Shown here: piece after piece, positions 17,749 through 26,238 of the stretch
Layout: every line of letters starts with the position of its first letter
How positions within the stretch are numbered: the first letter of the stretch is position 1
Assembly (NCBI RefSeq): GCF_016595495.1
Contig: NZ_JAENIM010000039.1
Location: 684,989 to 748,988 of the forward strand
DNA: 64,000 nt
Source: Persicirhabdus sediminis
GTDB lineage: Bacteria > Verrucomicrobiota > Verrucomicrobiia > Verrucomicrobiales > Akkermansiaceae
Reading direction: 5' to 3'
Program-made: the position numbers and the translations under genes
The notes under the pieces: model-generated
What the model saw: only the letters and a program-made list of their open reading frames with translations
Database searches by the model: none
Told to the model about the DNA's origin: nothing

Positions 17749-18101
17749 TTTTTTCGGGGGTAAATTGTCGACGACCTAAGTGCGCCAGCTGGTGACTAGC
17801 AAAATCTATCCGCCAGCTAACCCAGATTTATAACACAAATGCTGAATCATGGTCAAGCTCGCCTTAAACAAGTGTTCTCGTTCTCGCAGTGCAAATTAGC
17901 CCGATTGTCTACTAACTGAAATTTCCAGTCGTCTAACGAAGCCACATGCCATGCATTACCCGATAATGGATTCAGCCTAAATGAGCTAGAAATGCAAACG
18001 ATCGACAATTTTGCAGCAAATGCAAAAATTTCGCACCGAAAAAGAATTCAAATTAACGGCCAGATTTTACTTTGGCTAACTTAAGCAGCTAACTGCCCAA
18101 C
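17749..18101. other. Non-coding gap upstream of the pseudopilin operon
   Basis: About 350 bp, AT-rich, with a CCAGCTGG-type word near 17786. It should contain the promoter of the six-gene operon. No gene, RNA or clear repeat is visible. Confidence 0.6.
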
Positions 18102-18134
18102 AAAAAAGCCGCCGCAGATCCTGTCTGCGGCGGC
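18102..18134 (-). terminator. Strong Rho-independent terminator of the jet operon
   Basis: A perfect 11-bp GC stem, GCCGCCGCAGA and TCTGCGGCGGC, with a 5-nt loop, followed on the minus strand by TTTTTTG. It lies 26 bp after the jetC stop and so closes the operon. Confidence 0.92.
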
Positions 18135-18159
18135 TTAGTTAATTCAGTTCGGCTAGTTG

Positions 18160-21100
18160 TTATTTAATCCACTTTTCCACCGCTTCTTTGCGCGACATGG
18201 AAACGGCGATGTTGCGCACAAAGACACGTCTATCCTTCTTGGTTTCTTTCTTGGAAACTACGATGGTTTGATCGCACAAGTCGATGGCGTATGGGATGTT
18301 ACCACTGGACATCGAGAAAGTGCCCTGCAGCCCCAGCGCTTTGAGCGCGCCAATACAGTCGCGAATACGCTCACCGGAGAGCTTGGAGAATGCCTCATCA
18401 ATTGGCACCAGACCAATACTCGGTGCTGCACCACGAGTTTCGTAGCGATGGTAGGCACGCAGGTAACAGGCGAGGATGGCAATGAAGTACGGGCTCTGGC
18501 TTTCACCACCAGAGAACTTACCACTCTGTTTATCGACGGATGTTTCGCGACCATCTGGGTCACGCACATCGAGCACCGACATGTCGTAGTCGTAGTAATT
18601 CCGGTAATCGAGGAATTCCAGCGCTTCTTTGTTGTTTGGATCTTCTACCAGAGCTTGGAAAATGCGTTCCACCTCCTCTTTGGCTTCGTCGTCCACGAGG
18701 TTGAAAAACAGGCTACCTTCTTCGGCTAGCACTGAGCTATCCACCAGTTTTTGATAAACCGCGTAGTCTGGGTTACGACGCTTACGGATTTGGTACATGT
18801 GATTACCAATCGCTCGCTTGAGCTCTTTATTAAGCAGCTTGAGCGTTTGGTCGACACGTAACAATGCGGAGCGCAGCTTGACCAATACCTGCTTGCGGAA
18901 CATGTCCTGCCAGTTTTGCTCTTCGCGTTCGGCTTTCGCGCGGTAGGCAGGAATATCACTTTCCTGAATGCGCTGAAGTCGTTCGTCCCACGCTGCATTT
19001 TGATCATCATCAGGTGACAGCTCGTTATACACTGGGAACTCGCGAGCGAGCTCTTTGCGAGCCTCCACCAGCAATGACCACGCGGTAATCACCGTATCAC
19101 CGCATTCACGCTCTAGGCGCACAGCTTGGCTAGCGGCCACATCCAGCACTGGGAACTCTTCCATCAGGTTATTGTAGAGAGTTTCACGGCGCTCTTGGTG
19201 TTCGCTCATATTTGGCCCTTCAGCACGGTAGCGCTCGAGCTCAGCTTCTGCTTTTTCGAGTTTTTCGCGCGCGTCGTCGAGGTTGCCCTGACAGCGGCCA
19301 ATTTCCAGCTTGATCTGGCTCTGGCGAATAATCTTCAGCTCGCTTTCTACACCGCCCAGCTGGTGTTCGAGCTCAGAAAGTTCTACTTCCTTGGCTTCAA
19401 AATCACCCACGGCGATGGTCTTCAGGCGCACCATGTTTTCTTCCAGTCGCTTCTCGCAATCTTCCAGCGCAGCGGCATCGGAGAGCAATGACCCGAGGCT
19501 CGGGCTATCGAGGCGTTGTTTGTGGAAATTCTCTTCACACTGGTCAAGCATCTGCGCCAGCGGTTTGAGACGCTTGAGCTCTTGGCGTTTGGCCTCGCGT
19601 TCCTGCTCGAGGTAGACACGCTGCTGTTCAAGTCCCCTGCCACCGATGCACGGAATGTTATCGTAATGTGCACGACGCTCGGCAAATGGACGACGATAGG
19701 AGAAGCCATCACGCAAGATGGCGGCGTCATGTTTACGTAGGTCTTTGGCATCATCCACACAGATCAGGCGGCCAAATAGATGGTCGACCAATTTTTGCGC
19801 CACCGGATGGGTGCATTCGAGTTTTTCAGCAAGGCTGCCTGGCATGCGCTGAGCGCGCATCTGCATCGCCTGATCTGGATCAATCAATGCCTCACCAGGT
19901 GCGGCGCGTTTCATCTGACGGTAGACGCTTTCCGCTAGATCGTATTGATCTGGCTCTACGACGACGGCAAATTTACGTGTGAATGCGACTTCCAGCGCTG
20001 GGCGCCATTGTTCGTCTTTCACCTCGCAGAGTTCGCGCAGGGCAAATGCAGCTGGATCGCCATTGGCGCGGCGTGGCAGCGTATTGTTGATGGAATCAAG
20101 CAATGCGGTGCGATGAGATAGTCGCCCGCTCTCCAGTGCCTCCAACCTTTCGGTCAGCTTGTTGAGCTGGTTGACCTTTTTCTCTACCTCGTCGCGCACT
20201 GGTTTTTCTGCCGCTTTGACCTCGCGGTAGAATGCACGCACGTGATCTGAGAGCACATCCAGCTGGTCTTGCAGGCCAGAAATACCAAATTCCTCGGTCT
20301 GTTTGATCACCTCACGCAGTTTGGCAAATTCACGACCGTGAATCTTCAAGCGAGCATTTTCGATAGAATCAACCCAGCTGCGAATCATCTTACAGCGCAG
20401 CATTTTCGCCTCATCGACGGTTTTGCCAGCTTCGCGCAGTGAATTCAAGGTTTGCACCAACTTGCGGTTGTCTTCACGCAAGTGCAGGTAAAGTCGTCCG
20501 TCTTCGGATTCATTCAGCGCATCACGCAGAAGGTCACGCTTGTTACGCCCTTCATTTAGAGTCTTTTCTAGCTCATTTTCACGCTTTAACTCTTTCTCAG
20601 ATTTCTCTTCCAGCTGAGCAATTTCCTGCTCGTAGTCGTTGACGAGTTCTTGCAGGTCATCGCGCTTGAGTTCGCGTGCGATATCGGCAAAAAGAACACG
20701 ATCGCGTTTTGCCTGATGGTGGCTGGTATAATGCTGGTTAATAGCCTCCAGCAGGATTTGCTGTTTGTTCAATGTTTCCAGCTCGCGGCGCAGCGACATG
20801 AATGCGTAGTAGCTGTCGCGCACTTCCTGGATGCGTACTTCATCTGGCGGCAGGACAAAGCTGCGGCAGAATCGGTTGAAGTTCTCCAAGAAGGTGAATG
20901 ACATCGCCACTGGCAGCAAGTAGTCGAGCGTATCACGGTCGAAGTTCAAGTGCTGAGCAAGCGCCATTTCACGACGGTAGGTTTCCATCGTATCAAAAAC
21001 TTTGCCTTCCTTTTCTTGGGTGAAATCGCGGAAATCTGACCAGCCAAGCGGGTAACCAAATTCATCAATCCAGTCGGCTTTTTCCATGCGCCGTGGGATC

Positions 21101-21501
21101 ATGAACCCGTGACGTTTGGATGGCTGGTTTTGCGCCGCGCTATCAAACTCGATGCGCAGACCCCAAGTTTCTACTTTGCTCTGGCCCGGCCAAGTGAATT
21201 CCAGCGCGACATAAGTGGTAGCCCCTTCATTACGCATGTACTGAGCGACCCCTTCCACCTCATCTTTGGTATCACCAAGACAGTACGACTTCAGCGTACG
21301 AGATGACGATTTACCAGTCGCTGATTGGTTGTATTTGGACTTCTTGTCGCCCACCAATACCAGCTGCATCAAATCCATCAAAATGGATTTCCCCGAACCC
21401 GTCACCCCAGCAATCAGCAAGTTGCCGTGGATATCAAATACGTCCTGGTAGCCGAACCAGTTGATCGCGTGGATCCTTGTTAGTTCAATTTTATTGCTCA
21501 T
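18160..21501 (-). CDS. jetC: JetC/MksB-type SMC-like ATPase
   Basis: 1113 residues. An N-terminal ATPase half with Walker A GVTGSGKS (residues 32-39) is followed by a long coiled coil (from about residue 260). A globular hinge-like insert lies near the centre (DEQWRPALEVAFTRKFAVVV), then a second coiled coil. The C-terminal half has the signature FSGGESQ (about 996-1002) and Walker B LVPIDEAF (about 1041-1048). This is the layout of the Wadjet JetC/MksB SMC subunit, which loops DNA by ATP-driven extrusion. The start overlaps the jetB stop (ATGA). In Wadjet systems the motor hands circular DNA to the nuclease JetD, but no JetD gene lies on either side here. Function as a plasmid-defence or a chromosome-organising complex is therefore open. 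Confidence 0.88.
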   Translation of the reverse strand: MSNKIELTRIHAINWFGYQDVFDIHGNLLIAGVTGSGKSILMDLMQLVLVGDKKSKYNQSATGKSSSRTLKSYCLGDTKDEVEGVAQYMRNEGATTYVALEFTWPGQSKVETWGLRIEFDSAAQNQPSKRHGFMIPRRMEKADWIDEFGYPLGWSDFRDFTQEKEGKVFDTMETYRREMALAQHLNFDRDTLDYLLPVAMSFTFLENFNRFCRSFVLPPDEVRIQEVRDSYYAFMSLRRELETLNKQQILLEAINQHYTSHHQAKRDRVLFADIARELKRDDLQELVNDYEQEIAQLEEKSEKELKRENELEKTLNEGRNKRDLLRDALNESEDGRLYLHLREDNRKLVQTLNSLREAGKTVDEAKMLRCKMIRSWVDSIENARLKIHGREFAKLREVIKQTEEFGISGLQDQLDVLSDHVRAFYREVKAAEKPVRDEVEKKVNQLNKLTERLEALESGRLSHRTALLDSINNTLPRRANGDPAAFALRELCEVKDEQWRPALEVAFTRKFAVVVEPDQYDLAESVYRQMKRAAPGEALIDPDQAMQMRAQRMPGSLAEKLECTHPVAQKLVDHLFGRLICVDDAKDLRKHDAAILRDGFSYRRPFAERRAHYDNIPCIGGRGLEQQRVYLEQEREAKRQELKRLKPLAQMLDQCEENFHKQRLDSPSLGSLLSDAAALEDCEKRLEENMVRLKTIAVGDFEAKEVELSELEHQLGGVESELKIIRQSQIKLEIGRCQGNLDDAREKLEKAEAELERYRAEGPNMSEHQERRETLYNNLMEEFPVLDVAASQAVRLERECGDTVITAWSLLVEARKELAREFPVYNELSPDDDQNAAWDERLQRIQESDIPAYRAKAEREEQNWQDMFRKQVLVKLRSALLRVDQTLKLLNKELKRAIGNHMYQIRKRRNPDYAVYQKLVDSSVLAEEGSLFFNLVDDEAKEEVERIFQALVEDPNNKEALEFLDYRNYYDYDMSVLDVRDPDGRETSVDKQSGKFSGGESQSPYFIAILACYLRAYHRYETRGAAPSIGLVPIDEAFSKLSGERIRDCIGALKALGLQGTFSMSSGNIPYAIDLCDQTIVVSKKETKKDRRVFVRNIAVSMSRKEAVEKWIK

Positions 21502-22457
21502 GCGTCTTGATCTTTATTGCTTGCTTCTTCGTCCTCGTCACCAGCGGAATCCACTTCACCAGCTGGAATTTCTTCTTCAGCTAGCTCAGCCGCGGTTTCC
21601 CCTTCTTCAGCTTCTTCTTGCTCAGCTTCTTCAGCTGGCTGGTCGAATGCTGATTTTTCATCCACGGTCACGGTGATGGTTTCATCAAAACTCAGCTCGT
21701 CACCCTCGTCGACCGCTGGTTTTTTCACGTAGTCATCATCGTCATCCGCCTCTTCTAACCCAACCACGCCAGAATCATCCGCGTCTTCAATATCTTCATT
21801 GGCCTCAGCCACTTCCTCAGCCGCAGCTTGGGCAGCTGGATCCACATCTGGCTCAGCGTCAAATTTCTCTTTCACCTTCAGCCACTCGGCAATGTCAGGG
21901 AATGGGATGGCCAAGCGCAGTGTAGGCAAAATCTGCACCACGCTATCGGCAAATGCGTCCGTCCACTCGATTTCCACCAAGTTGAGACGGGCAAATCCAC
22001 GCAAGATCTCCTTCAGGCGCGATGCCGAAAGCGGCTGGATCGCTGGGAATTTGCTGCGGAAAAGTTCATTGAAATCACGCACGGACAGGTACACCTCATG
22101 GGCGCCATTTTCCCGAACTTCCACGTCGTAGTCGTACCACAGCGCTAGAGCTACCAAGGTTTCGTCGCGGCGTAGTTTGCGTGTCAGTGAAGGCACTTCT
22201 GGCAAGGCCATGATGAGGCGCTCGTTGCGCTGAACCACCACTTTCACGCCGAGCAATGTGCCCCATTCTTCCAGCCATTCTTGGTGCTCGATACACCAAT
22301 CGTACAATACCCTCTCAGCTGAGCGACCACGCAAGATTGAGCCGTGCGCCAACAAGCGGTGCGCGGCCTCATGCAGGATTTGTTTATCTCTCGATTGCAG
22401 AGCTGGGTGCAGCAATCCTTGCTGCGTTGGCTCATCTTTATGTTCCGTACTATCCAT
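21498..22457 (-). CDS. jetB: JetB/MksE-type KITE subunit with long acidic tail (DUF4194)
   Basis: 319 residues. The first two thirds fit the DUF4194/JetB winged-helix KITE protein: LHEAAHRLLAHGSILRGRS, a beta segment (VVVQRNERLIMALPEVPSLT), and LKEILRGFARLNLVEI. From about residue 205 a tail of some 115 residues is dominated by Glu, Asp and Ala (EEVAEANEDIEDADDSG, EEAEQEEAEEGETAAELAEE). JetB proteins are usually near 200 residues, so the tail is an extra. It lies between jetA (5-bp gap) and jetC (4-bp overlap). Confidence 0.85.
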   Translation of the reverse strand: MDSTEHKDEPTQQGLLHPALQSRDKQILHEAAHRLLAHGSILRGRSAERVLYDWCIEHQEWLEEWGTLLGVKVVVQRNERLIMALPEVPSLTRKLRRDETLVALALWYDYDVEVRENGAHEVYLSVRDFNELFRSKFPAIQPLSASRLKEILRGFARLNLVEIEWTDAFADSVVQILPTLRLAIPFPDIAEWLKVKEKFDAEPDVDPAAQAAAEEVAEANEDIEDADDSGVVGLEEADDDDDYVKKPAVDEGDELSFDETITVTVDEKSAFDQPAEEAEQEEAEEGETAAELAEEEIPAGEVDSAGDEDEEASNKDQDA

Positions 22458-22462
22458 TTCTT

Positions 22463-23887
22463 TTATGGTCTTGCTTTAGGGTGAATTTCAAATCTGTCCA
22501 CGGCATAATCGCCGAGTTCATCAACGGGTGGAGTCACATTTTCTTCCCGTGGGGAATCAATGGTGTATTCGCAATCTGCGGTGTCTGAATGCAGCAGCAG
22601 GCCGATGGTTTCAAGCAACCACTCTTCCTCGCTAGCATCAATCAGAGCTGAGGACATGCCTTCAACTGGCACTTGCAGAGTGCGGTAATAACGGTTTGCG
22701 CGCAGCGATGTCAGCGAGCTATTGATGCTATCGCTCATCTCATCTACCGCGTACATTTGATCGTCGTAATCATCAAAGTCTTCCAGCGGCTGGCGTTCAC
22801 CTTTGTGGTGGACGGATCTAGGTAAATTAAGCGAGTCGAGGCCAGAAAGCAGACCCACCGATGGCAGTCGCAGCTCAGGCAAATCTAGCTCGTCAGGCAA
22901 ATCTGCCATCTTAGCGCCTTCGCACAGCGCATTCACGCTCTCAAACAGCTCGCGAACCTCTGAACGGCGACCACTAGAAACTTCCTGCAAATAGCGGAAG
23001 CGGGCAAATGATCGGCGGGCAAATTCAGCCGCGCGACGGTCAACTGCGTCACTTTGTGGTTCCACGCAGTTGAGGAGATCCAGCGCTTCTTGCATGTTTT
23101 TGGCCACCTCACTGGCTACTTGGCCCGGCAGCAAATCAGGGCGTCGTTGCGCCAGCTCGCTCTCCATGCGCGCTAGCACTTGTGGATTAGCGGCAATATC
23201 CTGCAGTGCCTCAGTAACCACTGGCAAGCGCAGCGGTAAATCCAGCGCCACCAGCTGGCGATAACACCGCTGGCCAATGTTTTCAGAAAAGTCATTATAC
23301 AGAACGTCCAAGTTCTCTTTGATGGAATCCGACTTCAGCTGGCGCTGGGTCAGCTGCGCCACCCCCTGCTGCACGGCGCGCAGTTCCTGCAGACCGTAAC
23401 GAAGGTTATCCAAACAGGCCTCAAGGTCGCTGAGCGGGTGGTCGGTGAACGCGGTTTCGTCCTGCAAGCGAGTACAGGCGAGGTGCAATTTGTCGGTAAA
23501 GGTGACCTTTTCGGGAAAGGCAATGCGACGTAAGAAATCCAACATCAGCTCAGCCCGGCTATCGAGGTAATAGACGCGCTGGTAGTCACTGCGACGCGGC
23601 TCTTCCAGCCACTGGCTCTGCAGCATCTGGCGCAACATCTCAGAAGCGGTCAGTTTACCGGACTCTTCGTCACCCTCGATGTGAGCAGTCTCCTCAGCTC
23701 CAGCCTCATCCAATACAGATTCACAAATCAGCATCAACTCGGCGCGAGTAAGCCCCTCGCCGTGGCGTCGCCGCTGCGTCTCTTCTATCAAATTCAAGGC
23801 ATCTACATAACGCCGGCCATGGCGCCATGTCAGCACCGCAAAAAAGCGCGCCGGCGTATTGTCAAAAATTCGCTCACTTAGATTCAC
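22463..23887 (-). CDS. jetA: JetA/MksF-type kleisin (DUF5716-like)
   Basis: 474 residues, first gene of the operon, with a GTG start. The N-terminus NTPARFFAVLTWRHGRRYVD resembles the Wadjet JetA family of type II loci (formerly DUF5716). It carries a winged-helix region (LTRAELMLICESVLDEAG), long helices that would bind the SMC neck, and a C-terminal domain (SALIDASEEEWLLETIGLLL). JetA is the kleisin that bridges the two SMC heads. I assign type II from this N-terminal pattern and not from a search. The gene follows a 495-bp non-coding gap that probably carries the promoter. Confidence 0.8.
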   Translation of the reverse strand: MNLSERIFDNTPARFFAVLTWRHGRRYVDALNLIEETQRRRHGEGLTRAELMLICESVLDEAGAEETAHIEGDEESGKLTASEMLRQMLQSQWLEEPRRSDYQRVYYLDSRAELMLDFLRRIAFPEKVTFTDKLHLACTRLQDETAFTDHPLSDLEACLDNLRYGLQELRAVQQGVAQLTQRQLKSDSIKENLDVLYNDFSENIGQRCYRQLVALDLPLRLPVVTEALQDIAANPQVLARMESELAQRRPDLLPGQVASEVAKNMQEALDLLNCVEPQSDAVDRRAAEFARRSFARFRYLQEVSSGRRSEVRELFESVNALCEGAKMADLPDELDLPELRLPSVGLLSGLDSLNLPRSVHHKGERQPLEDFDDYDDQMYAVDEMSDSINSSLTSLRANRYYRTLQVPVEGMSSALIDASEEEWLLETIGLLLHSDTADCEYTIDSPREENVTPPVDELGDYAVDRFEIHPKARP

Positions 23888-24382
23888 CGCGCCAATCTAG
23901 TCAGCAATTTCATTTTGAAAAGAAAGGAATGCCTTATTCACCACTGTTCACAAACTATCCACATTTCAAGCTGCACCTTCCATAACTCGCTGAGCGACAC
24001 GTATTATGTCAGCCGAACGCCCAATCGCCCTGAATTCATACAGATTTTAATTTTTGACTGCATTTTTTTCAGCCAGCCAACTGAATCGATAATATACCTA
24101 GTCGGAAAATGATGAAGTAACCGTGAAGCAAGAGCAAACAATGGAGCACGGCAAAATACACCCGACCAACAGAATTATCACTTGTGAAATATTTCATCAT
24201 ACAGGAATCCACCCTTGCAAACATGTGTATTATTGCATTGATCGGGGCTGAATTTTATCCACAATTGTCTTAGTTATCGAGCCTTAGGCTATCACACAGC
24301 TAGCACTACGGGCCGCCCCATTACCCAGTGAGACACGCACAAATCAGTCTCACGCGACCTCAAACAACCCAAAATCCAACAA
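23888..24382. other. Non-coding gap between jetA and a PEP-CTERM gene
   Basis: A divergent promoter region. It contains a perfect 12-bp palindrome TGAAATATTTCA (24185-24196), a candidate operator. A 7-bp inverted repeat, GTGAGAC and GTCTCAC (24328-24353), lies in the likely 5' leader of the PEP-CTERM gene at 24383. No tRNA or coding sequence is seen. Confidence 0.5.
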
Positions 24383-25114
24383 ATGAAAAAATTAATACTC
24401 GCTAGCACAGCCGTGCTTGCCTCAGCAGCACTCAGCCATGCCGCTGTCGTAACTTTTGGTTCATCTTCGTCTAATTCACTTAACTGGTCGGACGGACGCA
24501 ATACAGCAACCATTTTCAACACCACCGAAAGCAACGGAAGCATTACCTTCACAACTATCCAAGATGGTGTAACTTTCGAACTCAACATTCAAGGATACAC
24601 AGTAGGAGCTGTGAGCCCTGAAGAAAAAGGCATTAGTATCTTCGGTAACGGCCAAGGAATCGGCGTAGTCGGCGGCAGCAGCGGCTCTGCTAACAACCGC
24701 ATATCCAACAATGCATCAGGGGACACTGCTGACGATGAGTTTGTCAGATATACACTGACTGTATCAGGTGCGGAGGTATCCCAACTCTCTTTGAGCAATG
24801 TAGAAGTTAGATACCTCTCCAAGTCTGAAGACAAAGTATTCTTCTCGGATGGCAGTTCAACTGCAACATTTACAACAGGGGAAGATTTTTCATACGCCAC
24901 AAACCTTGGATCTTTGGACGCCCTCACGGCTACAAATGTGAGCACATGGTATCTTGACCAAGGCATGATTGATGCTGACAGCCCTAACAATCTAGCCAAT
25001 GCCGTGACCGCCATTGGATCCGTGGAATTCAACTACGAGGTAGTCCCTGAACCATCAGCTGTAGCTCTGCTCGGCCTCGGTGGCCTGGCGCTCATTTTGC
25101 GCAAGCGTCGATAG
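24383..25114 (+). CDS. PEP-CTERM protein, copy 1 of a tandem pair
   Basis: 243 residues. The signal peptide (MKKLILASTAVLASAALSHA) is followed by a Ser/Asn/Thr-rich beta-sandwich body and the sorting signal VPEPSAVALLGLGGLALIL-RKRR. The tail directs exosortase processing and anchoring at the surface or in an exopolysaccharide matrix. It shares its overall pattern with the next gene (QDGVTFELNIQ here, QDGVTFTLTLT there; DTADDEFVRYTLTVSGAEVS against STADDETLRFSLSVSGVQLT), so the two are paralogues. A shared terminator block follows. The leader is A/C-rich with CAACCCAAA. Confidence 0.88.
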   Translation: MKKLILASTAVLASAALSHAAVVTFGSSSSNSLNWSDGRNTATIFNTTESNGSITFTTIQDGVTFELNIQGYTVGAVSPEEKGISIFGNGQGIGVVGGSSGSANNRISNNASGDTADDEFVRYTLTVSGAEVSQLSLSNVEVRYLSKSEDKVFFSDGSSTATFTTGEDFSYATNLGSLDALTATNVSTWYLDQGMIDADSPNNLANAVTAIGSVEFNYEVVPEPSAVALLGLGGLALILRKRR

Positions 25115-25146
25115 ACTGTCGCTTTTCATTTCATTGTTTCGTTTCT

Positions 25147-25181
25147 GAGCGGGCTGGAGAAATCTAGCCCGCTCTTTTTTT
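25147..25181 (+). terminator. Terminator shared by the PEP-CTERM pair, copy 1
   Basis: GAGCGGGCT-loop-AGCCCGCTC followed by T residues. The about 50-bp block from TTCATTGTTTCG to the T run recurs after the next gene with a single mismatch. Confidence 0.92.
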
Positions 25182-25367
25182 AGGACAGAACGAATCAGCT
25201 CCAAATAAGGTATCATCACCAAAGTCGTCACACCGATAGATAGGACAGATTAACAATCATGCTATCACAGGGTAAATTTTGATATAAACGATTGTAATTT
25301 GATACGAATCACCTTTCACACCACTGAAAACCAAGCGATTATCAGCACTGACCATATTTAATCATTC

Positions 25368-26087
25368 ATGAAAAAAACCACTCCAATAATAATAACGATA
25401 TCGGCGCTTGCCGCTATGAGCCAGCTAGCTCAGGCCGCAACCGTATCGTTCACCGATTACAATAATACCGCGGGTAATAACAACGGTTGGACCCAAGGCG
25501 TAAACCCTAGCTCAGGGTCAATCACCCAGGACGGCGTCACCTTCACATTGACCCTCACTTCGATCAGCCCTACACCCGCTCAGGATGTCAGACTCTACGC
25601 AGAGGCTATCGCCGGTGTTGACGGCGAGCGAGGCGTAAGACTTGATAGCGGAAACGACACGGACTCAACTGCAGATGATGAAACTTTGCGATTCAGCCTA
25701 AGTGTATCAGGAGTCCAGCTAACGAGCTTATCCCTGGAAGGCATCGGCACCTTAGCCTTTACTACCGAGGGCCGAAACTTTGATGCTGATGACGGCGTGA
25801 ATAGCTCCATCAACGTGGCATCAGCTGGCTCAAATCTGGCAGCTATGAATTACGATAATGTTTTCAACGGACTCACTGCCTTAGATGAAAACAATGTTGG
25901 CGGTCAAGGCGATGGAACTTGGTATATTGAATTTACCGCACGCGATTGGTTAGACGAAGGCACACCCACATTCACAGCCGTTTCATTTGAAAATGTTGTC
26001 TTCAGCTACGAAGTCATCCCTGAGCCATCTGCCATAGCGCTACTTGGCCTTGGTGGACTAGGCCTCATCTTGCGTAAGCGTCGATAG
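25368..26087 (+). CDS. PEP-CTERM protein, copy 2 of a tandem pair
   Basis: 239 residues. The signal peptide (MKKTTPIIITISALAAMSQL through AQA) is followed by an Asn/Thr-rich beta-sandwich body and the sorting signal IPEPSAIALLGLGGLGLIL-RKRR. It is a paralogue of the upstream gene by body motifs, tail and terminator. Its own promoter probably lies in the 253-bp gap, which is AT-rich with TTTGATA-like words. The ligand or role is unknown; this type of protein is expanded in verrucomicrobia. Confidence 0.88.
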   Translation: MKKTTPIIITISALAAMSQLAQAATVSFTDYNNTAGNNNGWTQGVNPSSGSITQDGVTFTLTLTSISPTPAQDVRLYAEAIAGVDGERGVRLDSGNDTDSTADDETLRFSLSVSGVQLTSLSLEGIGTLAFTTEGRNFDADDGVNSSINVASAGSNLAAMNYDNVFNGLTALDENNVGGQGDGTWYIEFTARDWLDEGTPTFTAVSFENVVFSYEVIPEPSAIALLGLGGLGLILRKRR

Positions 26088-26114
26088 GTAGTCGATTTTC
26101 ATTGTTTCGTTTTT

Positions 26115-26146
26115 GAGCGGGCTGGAGAAATCTAGCCCGCTCTTTC
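26115..26146 (+). terminator. Terminator shared by the PEP-CTERM pair, copy 2
   Basis: The same GAGCGGGCT/AGCCCGCTC hairpin and flank as at 25147, with the T run broken by a C (TTTCGTTT). Confidence 0.85.
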
Positions 26147-26238
26147 GTTTCTCAAAACACACGCCTAGCCAGCTGGAAGAAATACTCGCAGCTAGCTAAT
26201 GAAAATAGCTATCAGGCAGAGAAACATTAAACCTCGGG

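Noticed and set aside
18157-18729. 190-residue plus-strand frame opposite jetC
   Set aside because: Antisense to the conserved ATPase end of jetC; no independent support.
12211-23887. Prophage or integrative element including the jet operon
   Set aside because: No integrase, attachment repeat, tRNA or phage structural gene is present, and the AGCTGG-type word density is as in the flanks.
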